Assembly: GCA_004005435.1 (NCBI GenBank)
Contig: RZWH01000001.1
Span: 124,001 to 188,000 of the forward strand
Source of the DNA: Rhodobacteraceae bacterium CCMM004
Lineage (GTDB): Bacteria > Pseudomonadota > Alphaproteobacteria > Rhodobacterales > Rhodobacteraceae
Reading direction: 5' to 3'
DNA length: 64,000 nucleotides
A program made the position numbers and the translations under genes. Shown here piece by piece: positions 34,573 through 43,328 of the stretch (its first letter is position 1; every line of letters starts with the position of its first letter). The notes beneath the pieces are model-generated. The model had not been told where the DNA came from, made no database searches, and saw nothing but the letters and a program-made list of their open reading frames with translations.

Positions 34573-35096
34573 GCTCTACGGTCAGAATTACCCGAGTCTC
34601 GGATCGGAAACACAGGATCGTCGTGATTGACGGGCCGAACATGTCCAGCCTCGGAAACCGCTCGAAACAGGTTTACGGAGCAATTGCGTCACTCGATGAC
34701 CTCAAGGCCTTTGTCACCGAGTTCGGCACCGAGCTTGGCGTCGAGATCGAGTGCTTCTCGTCGAACTATCAGGGCGCGATCCTGGAATTTATTCATGAAA
34801 GCGCCCACCGCGTCGACGCCTACATCATCAACCCGGCCGGGGCGACCACGATCGGCGAGGCGATCCGCCATGCGCTGCAGGATGCCGGGCGTCCGGTCAT
34901 CGAAGTGCACTTCGCGAACATCTCGGCCGCCCCCGCCATGCCGCGCGGCCTCGACAGCGGAACTCTGACATCGAGCTTCACCCATTCTGCGACGGGCATG
35001 TGCATGGGGATGCGGCAATACAGCTACACCGGCGCAATTCTGGCGATGTGCCAAGCGCTCGACGACGAGACCTTTCTCGGCGGAGAGATCGACTGA
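34569..35096 (+). CDS. Divergent type II 3-dehydroquinate dehydratase homologue
   Basis: The 175-residue protein follows the AroQ pattern: VVIDGPNMSSLG near residue 18, NRSKQVYG with the catalytic Arg31 and Tyr36, SSNYQGAILEFIHES, INPAGATTIGEAIRHAL and VIEVHFAN with catalytic His114. The catalytic Arg/Tyr/His are kept. The substrate-anchoring His of the usual GxTHTS segment is replaced (GATTIG), REP is changed to RSK, and the protein is about 30 residues longer than normal AroQ. It therefore probably dehydrates a different ring or polyol substrate in this catabolic operon rather than serving the shikimate pathway. Its ATG overlaps the SDR stop. Confidence 0.8.
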   Translation: MSSTVRITRVSDRKHRIVVIDGPNMSSLGNRSKQVYGAIASLDDLKAFVTEFGTELGVEIECFSSNYQGAILEFIHESAHRVDAYIINPAGATTIGEAIRHALQDAGRPVIEVHFANISAAPAMPRGLDSGTLTSSFTHSATGMCMGMRQYSYTGAILAMCQALDDETFLGGEID

Positions 35097-35167
35097 GTGA
35101 GGCGGCGCCGGCCGACCCCCGTCGGCGCGCCAGCCAGAAGAGGGGGTCCCAACTGGGAGGATAGGAT

Positions 35168-36175
35168 ATGAAGACCTTACTGAAATTCACGTTCACGGCC
35201 GCGGCCATTGCCTTCGGCTCGTTCGGCGCTGTCGCGCAGGAGGCGAGGAACCTCACCTTCTCGACGATCATGGTGCCGGAAGACCCCATCGCCAAAGGTG
35301 CGCGCGTTTTTGCGGAACGTCTCGAAGAGCTGTCGGGCGGTCAACTGACGATGGACGTCTTCGACAGCGGGCAACTGTTTGCGCAGGGCGCGGGCGGCGA
35401 TGCGTTGGCGCGCGGTCAAATCCAGCTCTCCGACACCGGCATGTCGAGCTTTTCCGAGCAGGTGCCGTATTCCGGCATGTTCATCTCGGCCTATATCTTT
35501 GAAAGCGTCGAGCACGCCGAGCGATTCTGGTCGAGCGACGTCGCAAAAGGTATATTCGACGAGATCGCAGAAAAAGCGAACGTGCGCATCCTGAACGGGA
35601 TGGTCTATTACGGAACTCGGCAATTGTCGCTGACCGACAACGTCGATCGCACGGTCATGACCCCCGAAGATCTGGAAGGCGTCAAGCTGCGCATGGCGAA
35701 CTATCCGGCATGGATCGCGCTCGGCGAGGCGCTCGGTGCCGACCCCACACCGGTTGCATTCAACGAAACCTATCTCGCAATGCAGACCGGCACGGTGGAT
35801 GGGCAGGACAATGGCCTGACGGTGTCAAAGGCGATGGGATTTATCGAGCAGACCGCCCAACTGGTGCTGACCGATCATCTGGTCTGGAACCTGCACTACG
35901 CCATCAACGAGGACGTCTGGCAGTCCTTGTCCGATGACGAGAAAAACTGGGTGCAGACGGCAGCCGACGAGGCCCACGCCCATGCCACCGCTCTGATTAA
36001 AGAGGGTGAGCAAACCCTGCTGGACGAATTCGCGGCCATGGGTGTCGAGATCGTCCAGCCCGACAAGCAGGCGTTCATCGACCACGCGCGCGAATACTAT
36101 GAGGCGCACCCAGAGATCACCGAAAAATGGGACATGGACATCCTACAGGCCATTCGGGACATGGCCGAGGGGTGA
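35168..36175 (+). CDS. dctP: TRAP transporter substrate-binding protein (DctP type)
   Basis: The 335-residue protein has a Sec signal peptide ending near AVAQEA (residue 24) and the DctP fold, with LEGVKLRMANYPAWIALGEA holding the arginine that usually binds the ligand carboxylate, and YLAMQTGTVDGQDNGLTVS. It lies 71 nt after the dehydroquinase-like gene, separated by a small GCCGAC/GTCGGC hairpin at 35111-35126, and GGGAGGATAGG precedes its ATG. The ligand is presumably the substrate of the upstream operon. A terminator-like hairpin follows it. Confidence 0.92.
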   Translation: MKTLLKFTFTAAAIAFGSFGAVAQEARNLTFSTIMVPEDPIAKGARVFAERLEELSGGQLTMDVFDSGQLFAQGAGGDALARGQIQLSDTGMSSFSEQVPYSGMFISAYIFESVEHAERFWSSDVAKGIFDEIAEKANVRILNGMVYYGTRQLSLTDNVDRTVMTPEDLEGVKLRMANYPAWIALGEALGADPTPVAFNETYLAMQTGTVDGQDNGLTVSKAMGFIEQTAQLVLTDHLVWNLHYAINEDVWQSLSDDEKNWVQTAADEAHAHATALIKEGEQTLLDEFAAMGVEIVQPDKQAFIDHAREYYEAHPEITEKWDMDILQAIRDMAEG

Positions 36176-36182
36176 TTGACCA

Positions 36183-36208
36183 AGCGCGCCCCGCATAAGG
36201 GGCGCGCT
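36183..36208 (+). terminator. Terminator-like hairpin after the second dctP
   Basis: AGCGCGCCCC and GGGGCGCGCT form a perfect 10-bp stem with a 6-nt loop, followed by ATTTTG. It lies 7 nt after the dctP stop and before dctQ. Partial termination here would give more binding protein than permease. Confidence 0.72.
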
Positions 36209-36228
36209 ATTTTGCGAACGGAGACATC

Positions 36229-36792
36229 ATGACGGGCCAGGTCAAAGATCGCGGGTTCGGAACTTTCAGGCTGGCTATCGACATTGTCGAGAAATACCTG
36301 CCGGCGCTTCTGTTGGCAGGAATTGTTCTTGTCTTTACGTTACAGATTATCTGCCGCTATTTCTTCCGCGCCCTTGCGTGGCCAGAAGAAATGGTCGGCT
36401 TCTTCTTCCTTTGGCTTGTTTGTTTCGGCGTCGGATATGCTGAGCGAAAGGACGGCCTTATACGCTTTGACATGATCCACGAACGCCTCTCGCCCCGGAT
36501 GCAACGGATCACGGATGTCGTGGGCTATTCGATCCTCGTTTTCGCACTTGTCGCGCTGGTCTACCCCTCGATCCAATATATTTCCTACATGAACTTTCGC
36601 TCGTCCTTTGTCGTCCCTATCAAAATGAGCGTGGTCTACGCACCGTTCATGGTCCTGCTCTTTGCCCTCATCTCAAGGTATTCGCTGCGCGTCTGGAGCG
36701 ACCTCAAAGCGCTCCGAAACGGCCCACCGTATCCGCCACGCGCTCATGAGGCCGGCGGCCCGGATGCGCTCCAAAAGGGGATCGAGCTTTGA
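36229..36792 (+). CDS. dctQ: TRAP transporter small permease (DctQ type)
   Basis: The 187-residue protein has four membrane helices and the DctQ core stretch FTLQIICRYFFRALAWPEE, then GYAERKDGLIRFD. This is the normal DctQ length, unlike the long form in the first TRAP operon. It overlaps the large permease gene by 4 nt (TTGA). Confidence 0.9.
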   Translation: MTGQVKDRGFGTFRLAIDIVEKYLPALLLAGIVLVFTLQIICRYFFRALAWPEEMVGFFFLWLVCFGVGYAERKDGLIRFDMIHERLSPRMQRITDVVGYSILVFALVALVYPSIQYISYMNFRSSFVVPIKMSVVYAPFMVLLFALISRYSLRVWSDLKALRNGPPYPPRAHEAGGPDALQKGIEL

Positions 36793-38087
36793 GTCTCGCA
36801 TTCTCGGTCTTTCTCGTTGCCTTTGTCGGCCTGTTCCTCATCAGGATGCCGATCGCGATCGCAATGCTCGCAGCCAGCGTCCTTTACTTCATGATCGAGC
36901 CCGGCCCGGTGGCCACGGTCGAGATGGTGACGACCCAGTTCGTCAGCCAGTTGCACGTCAAGTTCGTCATGATCGCCATACCCCTCTTCATCTTCGCCGC
37001 GCGTGTGATGAACGAGGGCGGTGTAACCGATCTGATCTTTAACTGGGCCCTGACGCTGGTCGGACGGTTCCGCGGAGGCATGGGACACGTGAATGTCGTC
37101 GCCTCGCTGATCTTTTCGGGCATGTCGGGTGCCGCCACCGCAGATGCCGCCGGATTGGGCCTGATGGAAATCCGCGCGATGCAGAAGCGTGGCTACGACG
37201 ACGGCTTTGCCTGCGCGATTACCGCCGCATCTGCGACGATCGGGCCAATCTTTCCCCCGAGCATTCCAATGATCCTTTACGCCACATTGAGCGGCGCATC
37301 GGTGGGCGCATTGTTTCTTGGGGGGATCATTCCCGGTGTCCTGCTCGCCCTCTTTCTCATGGCCTACGTCGTATTCATTTCCAGACGCAGGAATTACCCG
37401 GCGGAAACGATTAAGATCACCGTGGCGCAATGGCTGTTGATGACGCTGCGCGCGCTACCGGCCCTCCTCACGCCGGTCATCCTCCTTGCGGGCATTTACG
37501 GTGGGATGTTTACACCGACGGAGGGCGGCGCAATCGCGGCCGTCTGGGCAGTCTTCGTCGGACTGGTCATCTATCGGACAATGGGTCTGTCGCGGCTTTT
37601 GGTCGTGTTGGTCGAGTCTGCCGAAATGACGGCGATCGTCGCGGTGAAAATCGGCGCAGCTTTTGCGTTTTCCTTCATCATTTCCTTTGAACAGATCTCT
37701 CAACACCTCACGGCGATCATGCTCGACTTTTCCAGTTCGAAACTGATGCTTCTTCTGCTGGTGAACGTCACCTTTCTGGTTCTCGGTATGGTGATCGACA
37801 CGATGGTGCTTCTGATCGTATTCGTTCCGCTGGTCATCCCGATTGCCGTCGCCTTCGATATCGACCTGGTGCACTTCGGTGTGGTGCTGATCCTGAACAT
37901 GATGATCGGCCTTTCGACCCCACCCGTGGGAGGCCTCCTGTTCATCACGTCGGCCGTGTCGGGCGTGCCGTTGTCAAAGATCATTCCCGAGATCCTGCCG
38001 ATTATCGGGGTCATGATCCTGGTCCTCATCCTGATCACGCTCGTCCCGGCAATCGTCCTGTTCATTCCCGGTCTCAGCGCCATCTGA
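36789..38087 (+). CDS. dctM: TRAP transporter large permease (DctM type)
   Basis: The 432-residue protein is a standard-size DctM, with IRMPIAIAMLAASV, SGMSGAATADAAGLG, the GPIFPPSIPMILYATLSG loop and TPPVGGLLFITSAVSG. The start is TTG 36789 inside the dctQ stop codon (TTGA), the only start that fits the family's N-terminus. It would form the ion-coupled transport path of the second TRAP system. Confidence 0.92.
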   Translation: MSLAFSVFLVAFVGLFLIRMPIAIAMLAASVLYFMIEPGPVATVEMVTTQFVSQLHVKFVMIAIPLFIFAARVMNEGGVTDLIFNWALTLVGRFRGGMGHVNVVASLIFSGMSGAATADAAGLGLMEIRAMQKRGYDDGFACAITAASATIGPIFPPSIPMILYATLSGASVGALFLGGIIPGVLLALFLMAYVVFISRRRNYPAETIKITVAQWLLMTLRALPALLTPVILLAGIYGGMFTPTEGGAIAAVWAVFVGLVIYRTMGLSRLLVVLVESAEMTAIVAVKIGAAFAFSFIISFEQISQHLTAIMLDFSSSKLMLLLLVNVTFLVLGMVIDTMVLLIVFVPLVIPIAVAFDIDLVHFGVVLILNMMIGLSTPPVGGLLFITSAVSGVPLSKIIPEILPIIGVMILVLILITLVPAIVLFIPGLSAI

Positions 38088-38101
38088 CGGTAGGATACCC
38101 A

Positions 38102-39508
38102 ATGCCCACAACGACGCTCGCCACACGGGTCGCCAAAGACCGTCATCGCCTTTGCTACGCGGATGGACGCCCTTTCTTTTATCTCGCGGATACCGCCTGG
38201 ACGCTTTTTGGCGATCTCAGCAGCGAAGAAACAGATGACTTCTTCGCCGACCGTGCTGCAAAGGGCTTTACGGCGATTCAAGCCTGTGTCTTTCGGGACC
38301 TTTTCGAGCCGAACTCGCCGAACGTTGCCGGCGACAGGCCCTTCGCAACAGACGAGGACCTGCATGCGGTTCGAATGAACCCCGCGTGGATTGACCACGT
38401 CGTTCAAATGACGCGTAAGGCTGCGGAATACGGTCTTGTCATGGCGCTGTTGCCGACATGGGGCGACAAGTGGAACGCGCATTCCAACTCTGCCGGTCCG
38501 GTCGTCATGGACGCGGCGAAGGGTCGAGAGTACTGCCGGTTCCTGTCCGACGCACTCGGGGATTGTGAGAACGTGATCTGGGTGTTGGGCGGCGACAGTC
38601 CGATCCTGGAGCCGTCGCACGCCGAGACAATTCGAGACATGGCAGCGGGACTTCGGGACGGGGCGAGCGGTGAGCGGCTCATCACGTTTTACCCCAACGG
38701 GCTCGGATCGTCCGAGATCTTCCACAGTGAAGGCTGGCTGGATTTCAATGCTCTTCAAACCAGCCATTACAAGCCAAACGTGCCGGGCTACCTTTATGTC
38801 GAACGGCTTTTCAACGTCTCTCCGCCGAAACCCGCGATCGACATGGAGCCGAACTACGAGGCCGCGCGGATGTTCGTCTTTGGCACCCGGACGCCCCATC
38901 AAACCTTCGAACGGGGCGACAGCCCCTACTTGCCGCAGTTCTCCGCCTATGACGTGAGAAAGGCGTATTACCGAACCGTTCTGGCCGGTGCGGCCGGGTT
39001 CACCTATGGGCATGATTCGATCCGCCAGATTCTGCGGTCGGGCGACCGGCATCACGCCTGGGACGAGGGCGGGCTGCCGGACTGGAAAACCGCTCTTTCG
39101 GCGCCGGGGTCATCCCAACTCGCACTGCTCAAGGATCTGGTGACGGAGCTCGGTCATGATCGGCTCGTCCCGGCGCAACACCTGTTCGTGCCGTTCAGGC
39201 AGACGGACGCGTGGCCCGATCGAATGGCTATTGGATTGGACTTTGCCGGACAGTCCAATCTCGATCCTGCGTCCCACATCAGGATTGCGGCGGACCAGCT
39301 CAATCGTTGGCTCATTGCCTATACACCCGTGCGCAACATTTTGACGCTCGATACCTCTCAGCTTGCGGGGGCCCGACTTGAGGTGACGATTTTCGACCCT
39401 GAGACCGGAAAAACTGATCGCTGCTTCGAGATCGACCGGCGAGACACATTGAAACTTGTGCCCGACCGCGACCTGGACAGCCTCATCGTCATTAAGGTCG
39501 TTGGATGA
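38102..39508 (+). CDS. DUF4038 (apiosidase-like, GH140-type) protein
   Basis: The 468-residue soluble protein matches the DUF4038 barrel: GRPFFYLADTAWTLFG near residue 22, RAAKGFTAIQACVFRDLF, VIWVLGGDSP and AYYRTVLAGAAGFTYGHDSI, followed by a C-terminal beta domain. The family includes GH140 apiosidases from plant-pectin degradation. There is no signal peptide, so it acts in the cytoplasm on an imported small glycoside, if it is a glycosidase. It begins 14 nt after dctM and ends this operon. Its presence 17 kb from an apionate-type cluster is suggestive only. Confidence 0.8.
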   Translation: MPTTTLATRVAKDRHRLCYADGRPFFYLADTAWTLFGDLSSEETDDFFADRAAKGFTAIQACVFRDLFEPNSPNVAGDRPFATDEDLHAVRMNPAWIDHVVQMTRKAAEYGLVMALLPTWGDKWNAHSNSAGPVVMDAAKGREYCRFLSDALGDCENVIWVLGGDSPILEPSHAETIRDMAAGLRDGASGERLITFYPNGLGSSEIFHSEGWLDFNALQTSHYKPNVPGYLYVERLFNVSPPKPAIDMEPNYEAARMFVFGTRTPHQTFERGDSPYLPQFSAYDVRKAYYRTVLAGAAGFTYGHDSIRQILRSGDRHHAWDEGGLPDWKTALSAPGSSQLALLKDLVTELGHDRLVPAQHLFVPFRQTDAWPDRMAIGLDFAGQSNLDPASHIRIAADQLNRWLIAYTPVRNILTLDTSQLAGARLEVTIFDPETGKTDRCFEIDRRDTLKLVPDRDLDSLIVIKVVG

Positions 39509-39815
39509 CGGGGTAGCATACTCCATCAAGGGCCGCGTCGGACTGTCGGATGAGGGCGCTGTGAGCGGCACCGATTATGGTGCGCGAGTATTGCATTTCG
39601 TCGTTTGTCCCCACGGACCCGACCAGCCCACCACTTTCCATTCGCGATGCTTCCGGCCAAATCCACAGAGCAACAGCGGATATGATCTGCCCTGATCGGG
39701 TCTTCGTGCGCCACATCGGCGACGTGGACGTCCACACCGCGGTTGCCCATGTCGCGGCGGGCGCCATCGCTCAAATCCGACGGGTTTCAGCCAGGATCGT
39801 GGGACCGGCGATGGA
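39509..39815. other. Intergenic stretch between convergent genes, no gene seen
   Basis: About 307 bases separate the stops of the DUF4038 and LysR genes. Short open frames exist on both strands, but none has a family-like sequence or a sound ribosome site. No strong terminator was found. Confidence 0.45.
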
Positions 39816-40718
39816 TCAGGCGCCCCCGCGATCTTTGCGTGCGCGGTTCAAGAGCCATGCCTCCACCCGCTCCTGATCTGCGTTTTGTGGCGAGGCTTGG
39901 GATCGCCGCATGAAGTAGAAAAAGTCGCGGTCGATGGTTTGCGAGGACAGTGCGATCAAGTTGCCCCGCTCCAGATCATCCCGCACAAGCGCGAGCCGGC
40001 ACACCGCAACACCGGCGCCAGCAAGGGCGGCCGCCCGGATCAGGCTGGACTCTTCGATAGAGATACGCGGCGCACGCGCTGTCTCGGTATCGGGAAGCTC
40101 TGACACCTGGTGCCACGTCCGCCAAAGCCTGGAGTCCTCGTCGTGGATCCGCCTCGCGCTGCGCAGAACCTGATCGGGATCCCCACCATGTTCAGCCAAC
40201 ACCGACGGTGCGCAGACCGGGGCCGCATCGCCACGAAACAACAACCGGTCCCCGTGCGTCAGCCGCGACCGATTTGCAAATGAAATGATCAGGCTGGGCG
40301 GCAACCGTGCCGGCCGGTCGAACAAGGCGAGCCCGAGGTGAACGCTGACCTCGGGCATGTCGCGCACGAGATCGACCAAGACGGTGGTCAGCCAGGTCTG
40401 CGCGAGCATCGGGATCGCGCCGATGCTGACAACCTGGCGGCTGCGGATCGGCAGGCGGTCCACCTCGTGGCGGATCGAATTGAATGCCTGGCGCGTCGTT
40501 TCGGCCAGGCTCATTCCTGCTGCCGTCAACTCCGTGCGCCGCCCCTTCCGGACGAAAAGCGGCGTCGGGCTCCAATCCTGAAGGATCGACACCTGATGGC
40601 TGACCGCCGAATGCGACACGTTCAGGTGCCGCGCCGCCATGCTGATCGAGCCCATCTCACGGATGGCTTCAAGAGCTCTCAGGGCTGTCAGCGGAGGCAG
40701 TCGGGTTATGGGATCCAT
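39816..40718 (-). CDS. LysR family transcriptional regulator (GcvA-like)
   Basis: The 300-residue protein has the LysR winged helix (LPPLTALRALEAIREMGSIS with AARHLNVSHSAVSHQVSIL) and the periplasmic-binding-like effector domain. The opening PLTALRAFE-type text places it near the GcvA group. It is divergent from the nitrilase-ABC transporter operon across a 99-bp AT-rich region and is the likely regulator of it. Confidence 0.92.
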   Translation of the reverse strand: MDPITRLPPLTALRALEAIREMGSISMAARHLNVSHSAVSHQVSILQDWSPTPLFVRKGRRTELTAAGMSLAETTRQAFNSIRHEVDRLPIRSRQVVSIGAIPMLAQTWLTTVLVDLVRDMPEVSVHLGLALFDRPARLPPSLIISFANRSRLTHGDRLLFRGDAAPVCAPSVLAEHGGDPDQVLRSARRIHDEDSRLWRTWHQVSELPDTETARAPRISIEESSLIRAAALAGAGVAVCRLALVRDDLERGNLIALSSQTIDRDFFYFMRRSQASPQNADQERVEAWLLNRARKDRGGA

Positions 40719-40817
40719 CGGTTCGTCACTTAATCTAACGCAATGTCTAAATTATTTGCTTTTTTAATCAAAAATTCTAACAGATCATAGGGGCAATGGA
40801 GCAGAGGAGCGTTTTTC
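40719..40817. promoter_or_regulatory. AT-rich divergent promoter region of LysR/nitrilase
   Basis: This 99-bp gap is strikingly AT-rich for the window, with ATTATTTGCTTTTTTAATC in the middle and two copies of a TCTAA element (TAATCTAACG and ATTCTAACAG) about 40 bp apart. It probably carries both promoters and the LysR sites. Exact boxes cannot be assigned with confidence. Confidence 0.5.
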
Positions 40818-41678
40818 TTGTCAGCCAGCCGATTCAGCCTCGCCTTGGGTCAGATGACGTCCGGTGCGGACTATGACAGCAATATCGCTGTGCTCGACAG
40901 CATGGCCGCCGATGCAGAGGCGGCCGGGTGCCATGTGCTGGCATTGCCCGAGGCAGCGGGCCTCATGCAGCGGGATTTTGCATCGGCCACGGGCATCGTC
41001 CGCCCTCGCGAGCAGGACGCCTGGTCCAGTGCCTGTGCCAGGCTGGCGCGGCAGCACGCTCTGTGGGTCCACAGTGGGTCGTCGCCTGTCCTCGGGTCAA
41101 ACGGGAAGTTCCGAAACGAAGGCGGGGTGTTCGATCCGCAGGGGCAAGAGCTGGCCCGCTATGGCAAGATCCATCTTTTCGACGTCGACCTGCCGGGTGC
41201 GGCGCCGATCCGAGAGTCGGACCGTTACGAGCCCGGCTCCCGGGGCACGGTTCTGGACACGCCCTTGGGCCGATGGGGGTTGACCATCTGCTACGACCTG
41301 CGGTTTCCCGCCCTTTTTCGCGATTATGCCAAGCTTGGCGCAGAGGTCATCTTCGTCCCTTCCGCCTTCGCGATAGAGACCGGGCGCGCGCACTGGGAGA
41401 CCCTGCTGCGCGCACGCGCCATCGAAAACGGCGTGTGGATCGTTGCTGCCGCTCAAACCGGCAGCCACGCGGACGGGCGGCATACGTGGGGCCATTCCCT
41501 GGTCGTCGACCCGTGGGGCGACATCGTGCTGGATATGGGGCGCGACGAGACCGGTATCGCCGTTGTCGAGATCGATCTTGCGAAGGTCCGGACCGCGCGC
41601 GCGCAGGTTCCGGCGCTCCACAATGAACGCCCTTACGAAATTGACCTCATCCCGGAAAAGAACCTGGCAGTGACGTGA
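40818..41678 (+). CDS. Carbon-nitrogen hydrolase (nitrilase superfamily)
   Basis: The 286-residue enzyme shows the Glu-Lys-Cys triad in HVLALPEAAGLM, YGKIHLFDVDLPG and TICYDLRFPALF, as in the Nit/omega-amidase branch of the superfamily, so it probably hydrolyses an amide. The start is TTG 40818 with GAGGAG about 9 nt upstream. It leads the operon that continues with a peptide-type ABC transporter and, further on, GST and RidA genes, which suggests uptake and processing of an amide-containing compound. Confidence 0.9.
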   Translation: MSASRFSLALGQMTSGADYDSNIAVLDSMAADAEAAGCHVLALPEAAGLMQRDFASATGIVRPREQDAWSSACARLARQHALWVHSGSSPVLGSNGKFRNEGGVFDPQGQELARYGKIHLFDVDLPGAAPIRESDRYEPGSRGTVLDTPLGRWGLTICYDLRFPALFRDYAKLGAEVIFVPSAFAIETGRAHWETLLRARAIENGVWIVAAAQTGSHADGRHTWGHSLVVDPWGDIVLDMGRDETGIAVVEIDLAKVRTARAQVPALHNERPYEIDLIPEKNLAVT

Positions 41679-41708
41679 CCATCGGCCTGCCCAATGCGGA
41701 GGACCAGC

Positions 41709-43259
41709 ATGACCAACACACCGAGAACGGGGAAGAGTTCCCCTATTGCCACTGTCTGCGCGACCGCGCTTGCCCTGACGCTCTCGGCACCCGCAGCGCT
41801 TGCGGGGCCGGACGATGACACCTTGCGGATCGCGTGGGGGGCGACCGGGCCGATCGACAATCTGGATGCCTATTTCAACACCAATCGAACGGGCATCTGG
41901 TTCGCACGCAACGTGTGGGACACGCTGGTCTTCCGCGACCTCGAAAACAGCAGCTACGAGCCGCTCTTGGCCACTTCGTGGACCTTTCCGGACGACAAGA
42001 CCATGGATCTCACCCTCCGTGAGGGCGTGGTTTTTCACAACGGCGAGCCGTTCAACGCCGATGACGTGGTGTTCACACTCAACTTTATCGCTGACCCCGA
42101 CAACGGTGTCCTGACACGCAACAATGTCGACTGGATCGAGCGTGCGGAACGCACCGGAGACTATTCCGTCCGGATCCATATGACACGGCCCATGCCGCAG
42201 ATCTTCGAGCTGCTCTCCGGGCCGATTGTGATCTATCCGGATGACTACTACGCAGAGGTCGGACCGTCGGGCATGAACGAGATGCCGGTTGGCACAGGTC
42301 CCTATCGGGTGACCGAAGTGGTCCCGGCCGAGCGCTACACGCTGGAACGCAATGCCGACTACACTTGGGGCAGCCCGAAGGGCGAAGCCTCCATCGGCAC
42401 GCTCGAAGTCCGCGAGATCGCCGATGTTCAGACACAGGTTGCGGAACTGTTGGGCGGCGGGATCGACTTCACTGCCGATATCTCGTCCGATCAGTTGGAA
42501 CAGATCATCGGCCTGCCGGGCTTTGACGGGGCACAATCCGAAACCATGCGGATTTCCTACCTGGGCTTCGATGCGGCCGGCCGGTCGGAGTTCGAGCCGG
42601 TCCAGGATGTCCGGGTGCGCGAGGCGATCGCCCGGGCCGTCAACCGCGCCGCGATCTCCGAGAACCTGGTGCGTGGCGACAGCCGCGTTGTGAACACACC
42701 GTGTTTCCCCACGCAGTTCGGGTGCGATCAGAGCGCGGCTACGGTTTGGGAATATGACCCGGACGCCGCACGCGCGCTGCTGGCCGACGCCGGGTATCCC
42801 GACGGTTTCTCCATCGACCTCTACAGCTACCGCTCGCCCGCGTGGAGCGAGGCGATCATCGCCGATCTCGCCGAAATCGGCATCGACGCGAAGCTCAACC
42901 ACATGGGCTATTTCGCGCTGCGGGATCTTCAGCATGAAGGCAAGACGCCGCTCTACCTGATGGACTGGGGCTCGTTCTCGATCAACGACATGTCCGCAAT
43001 TACCAGCCGCTTCTTCACTCTGGGCCCTGACGATTTCGCACGGGACGACGAACTGGCGGCCTGGCTCGACACTGGCGACAATGCCTCCGACCCGGACAAG
43101 CGGCGTGCGGCCTATGCCGACGCTATCGGGCGGATCACCAGCGAGATCTACTGGCTGCCGATGTTCAGCCATGTCCGCAGCTACGCCTATGTCGACGGCT
43201 TGAACTTCAAAGGGTTCGTGGACGAGATCCCGCGTTTCTACGCCTATAGCTGGAACTGA
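41709..43259 (+). CDS. ABC transporter substrate-binding protein (family 5, peptide/opine type)
   Basis: The 516-residue protein has a signal peptide (ALALTLSAPAALAG, cleavage near residue 32) and the SBP_bac_5 fold, with FARNVWDTLVFRD, TLREGVVFHNGEPFNADDVVF and NEMPVGTGPYRV. ATG 41709 was preferred to the ATG at 41694, because GGAGGA lies 6 nt before it. It delivers the ligand to the permeases encoded downstream. Its gene is followed by an intercistronic hairpin. Confidence 0.92.
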   Translation: MTNTPRTGKSSPIATVCATALALTLSAPAALAGPDDDTLRIAWGATGPIDNLDAYFNTNRTGIWFARNVWDTLVFRDLENSSYEPLLATSWTFPDDKTMDLTLREGVVFHNGEPFNADDVVFTLNFIADPDNGVLTRNNVDWIERAERTGDYSVRIHMTRPMPQIFELLSGPIVIYPDDYYAEVGPSGMNEMPVGTGPYRVTEVVPAERYTLERNADYTWGSPKGEASIGTLEVREIADVQTQVAELLGGGIDFTADISSDQLEQIIGLPGFDGAQSETMRISYLGFDAAGRSEFEPVQDVRVREAIARAVNRAAISENLVRGDSRVVNTPCFPTQFGCDQSAATVWEYDPDAARALLADAGYPDGFSIDLYSYRSPAWSEAIIADLAEIGIDAKLNHMGYFALRDLQHEGKTPLYLMDWGSFSINDMSAITSRFFTLGPDDFARDDELAAWLDTGDNASDPDKRRAAYADAIGRITSEIYWLPMFSHVRSYAYVDGLNFKGFVDEIPRFYAYSWN

Positions 43260-43278
43260 CCCCTCGCGCGGACCCACC

Positions 43279-43303
43279 GGATGGCCGGAACTCCCGGCCA
43301 TCC
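43279..43303 (+). terminator. Intercistronic hairpin after the ABC binding-protein gene
   Basis: GGATGGCCGG and CCGGCCATCC form a perfect 10-bp stem with loop AACTC, starting 20 nt after the binding-protein stop. No T-run follows, so mRNA protection or partial attenuation is more likely than full termination. The stem holds an ATG in frame with the permease, but using it would put the start inside the hairpin. Confidence 0.65.
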
Positions 43304-43328
43304 CTTCAACGGGACATCACACTCCGAA

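Noticed and set aside
38102-39508. Assigning the DUF4038 protein as the apiosidase that feeds the apionate cluster
   Set aside because: The family is broad, the gene belongs to a different operon 17 kb away and no signal peptide is present; kept only as a suggestion in its entry.
39577-39876. A 99-codon plus-strand frame between the DUF4038 and LysR genes
   Set aside because: No ribosome site of note, no family resemblance, and it overlaps the 3' end of the LysR gene.
43281-43328. Longer start for the DppB-type permease
   Set aside because: The upstream ATG is inside a perfect 10-bp hairpin and would add a hydrophilic extension absent from the family; ATG 43329 gives the standard N-terminus.
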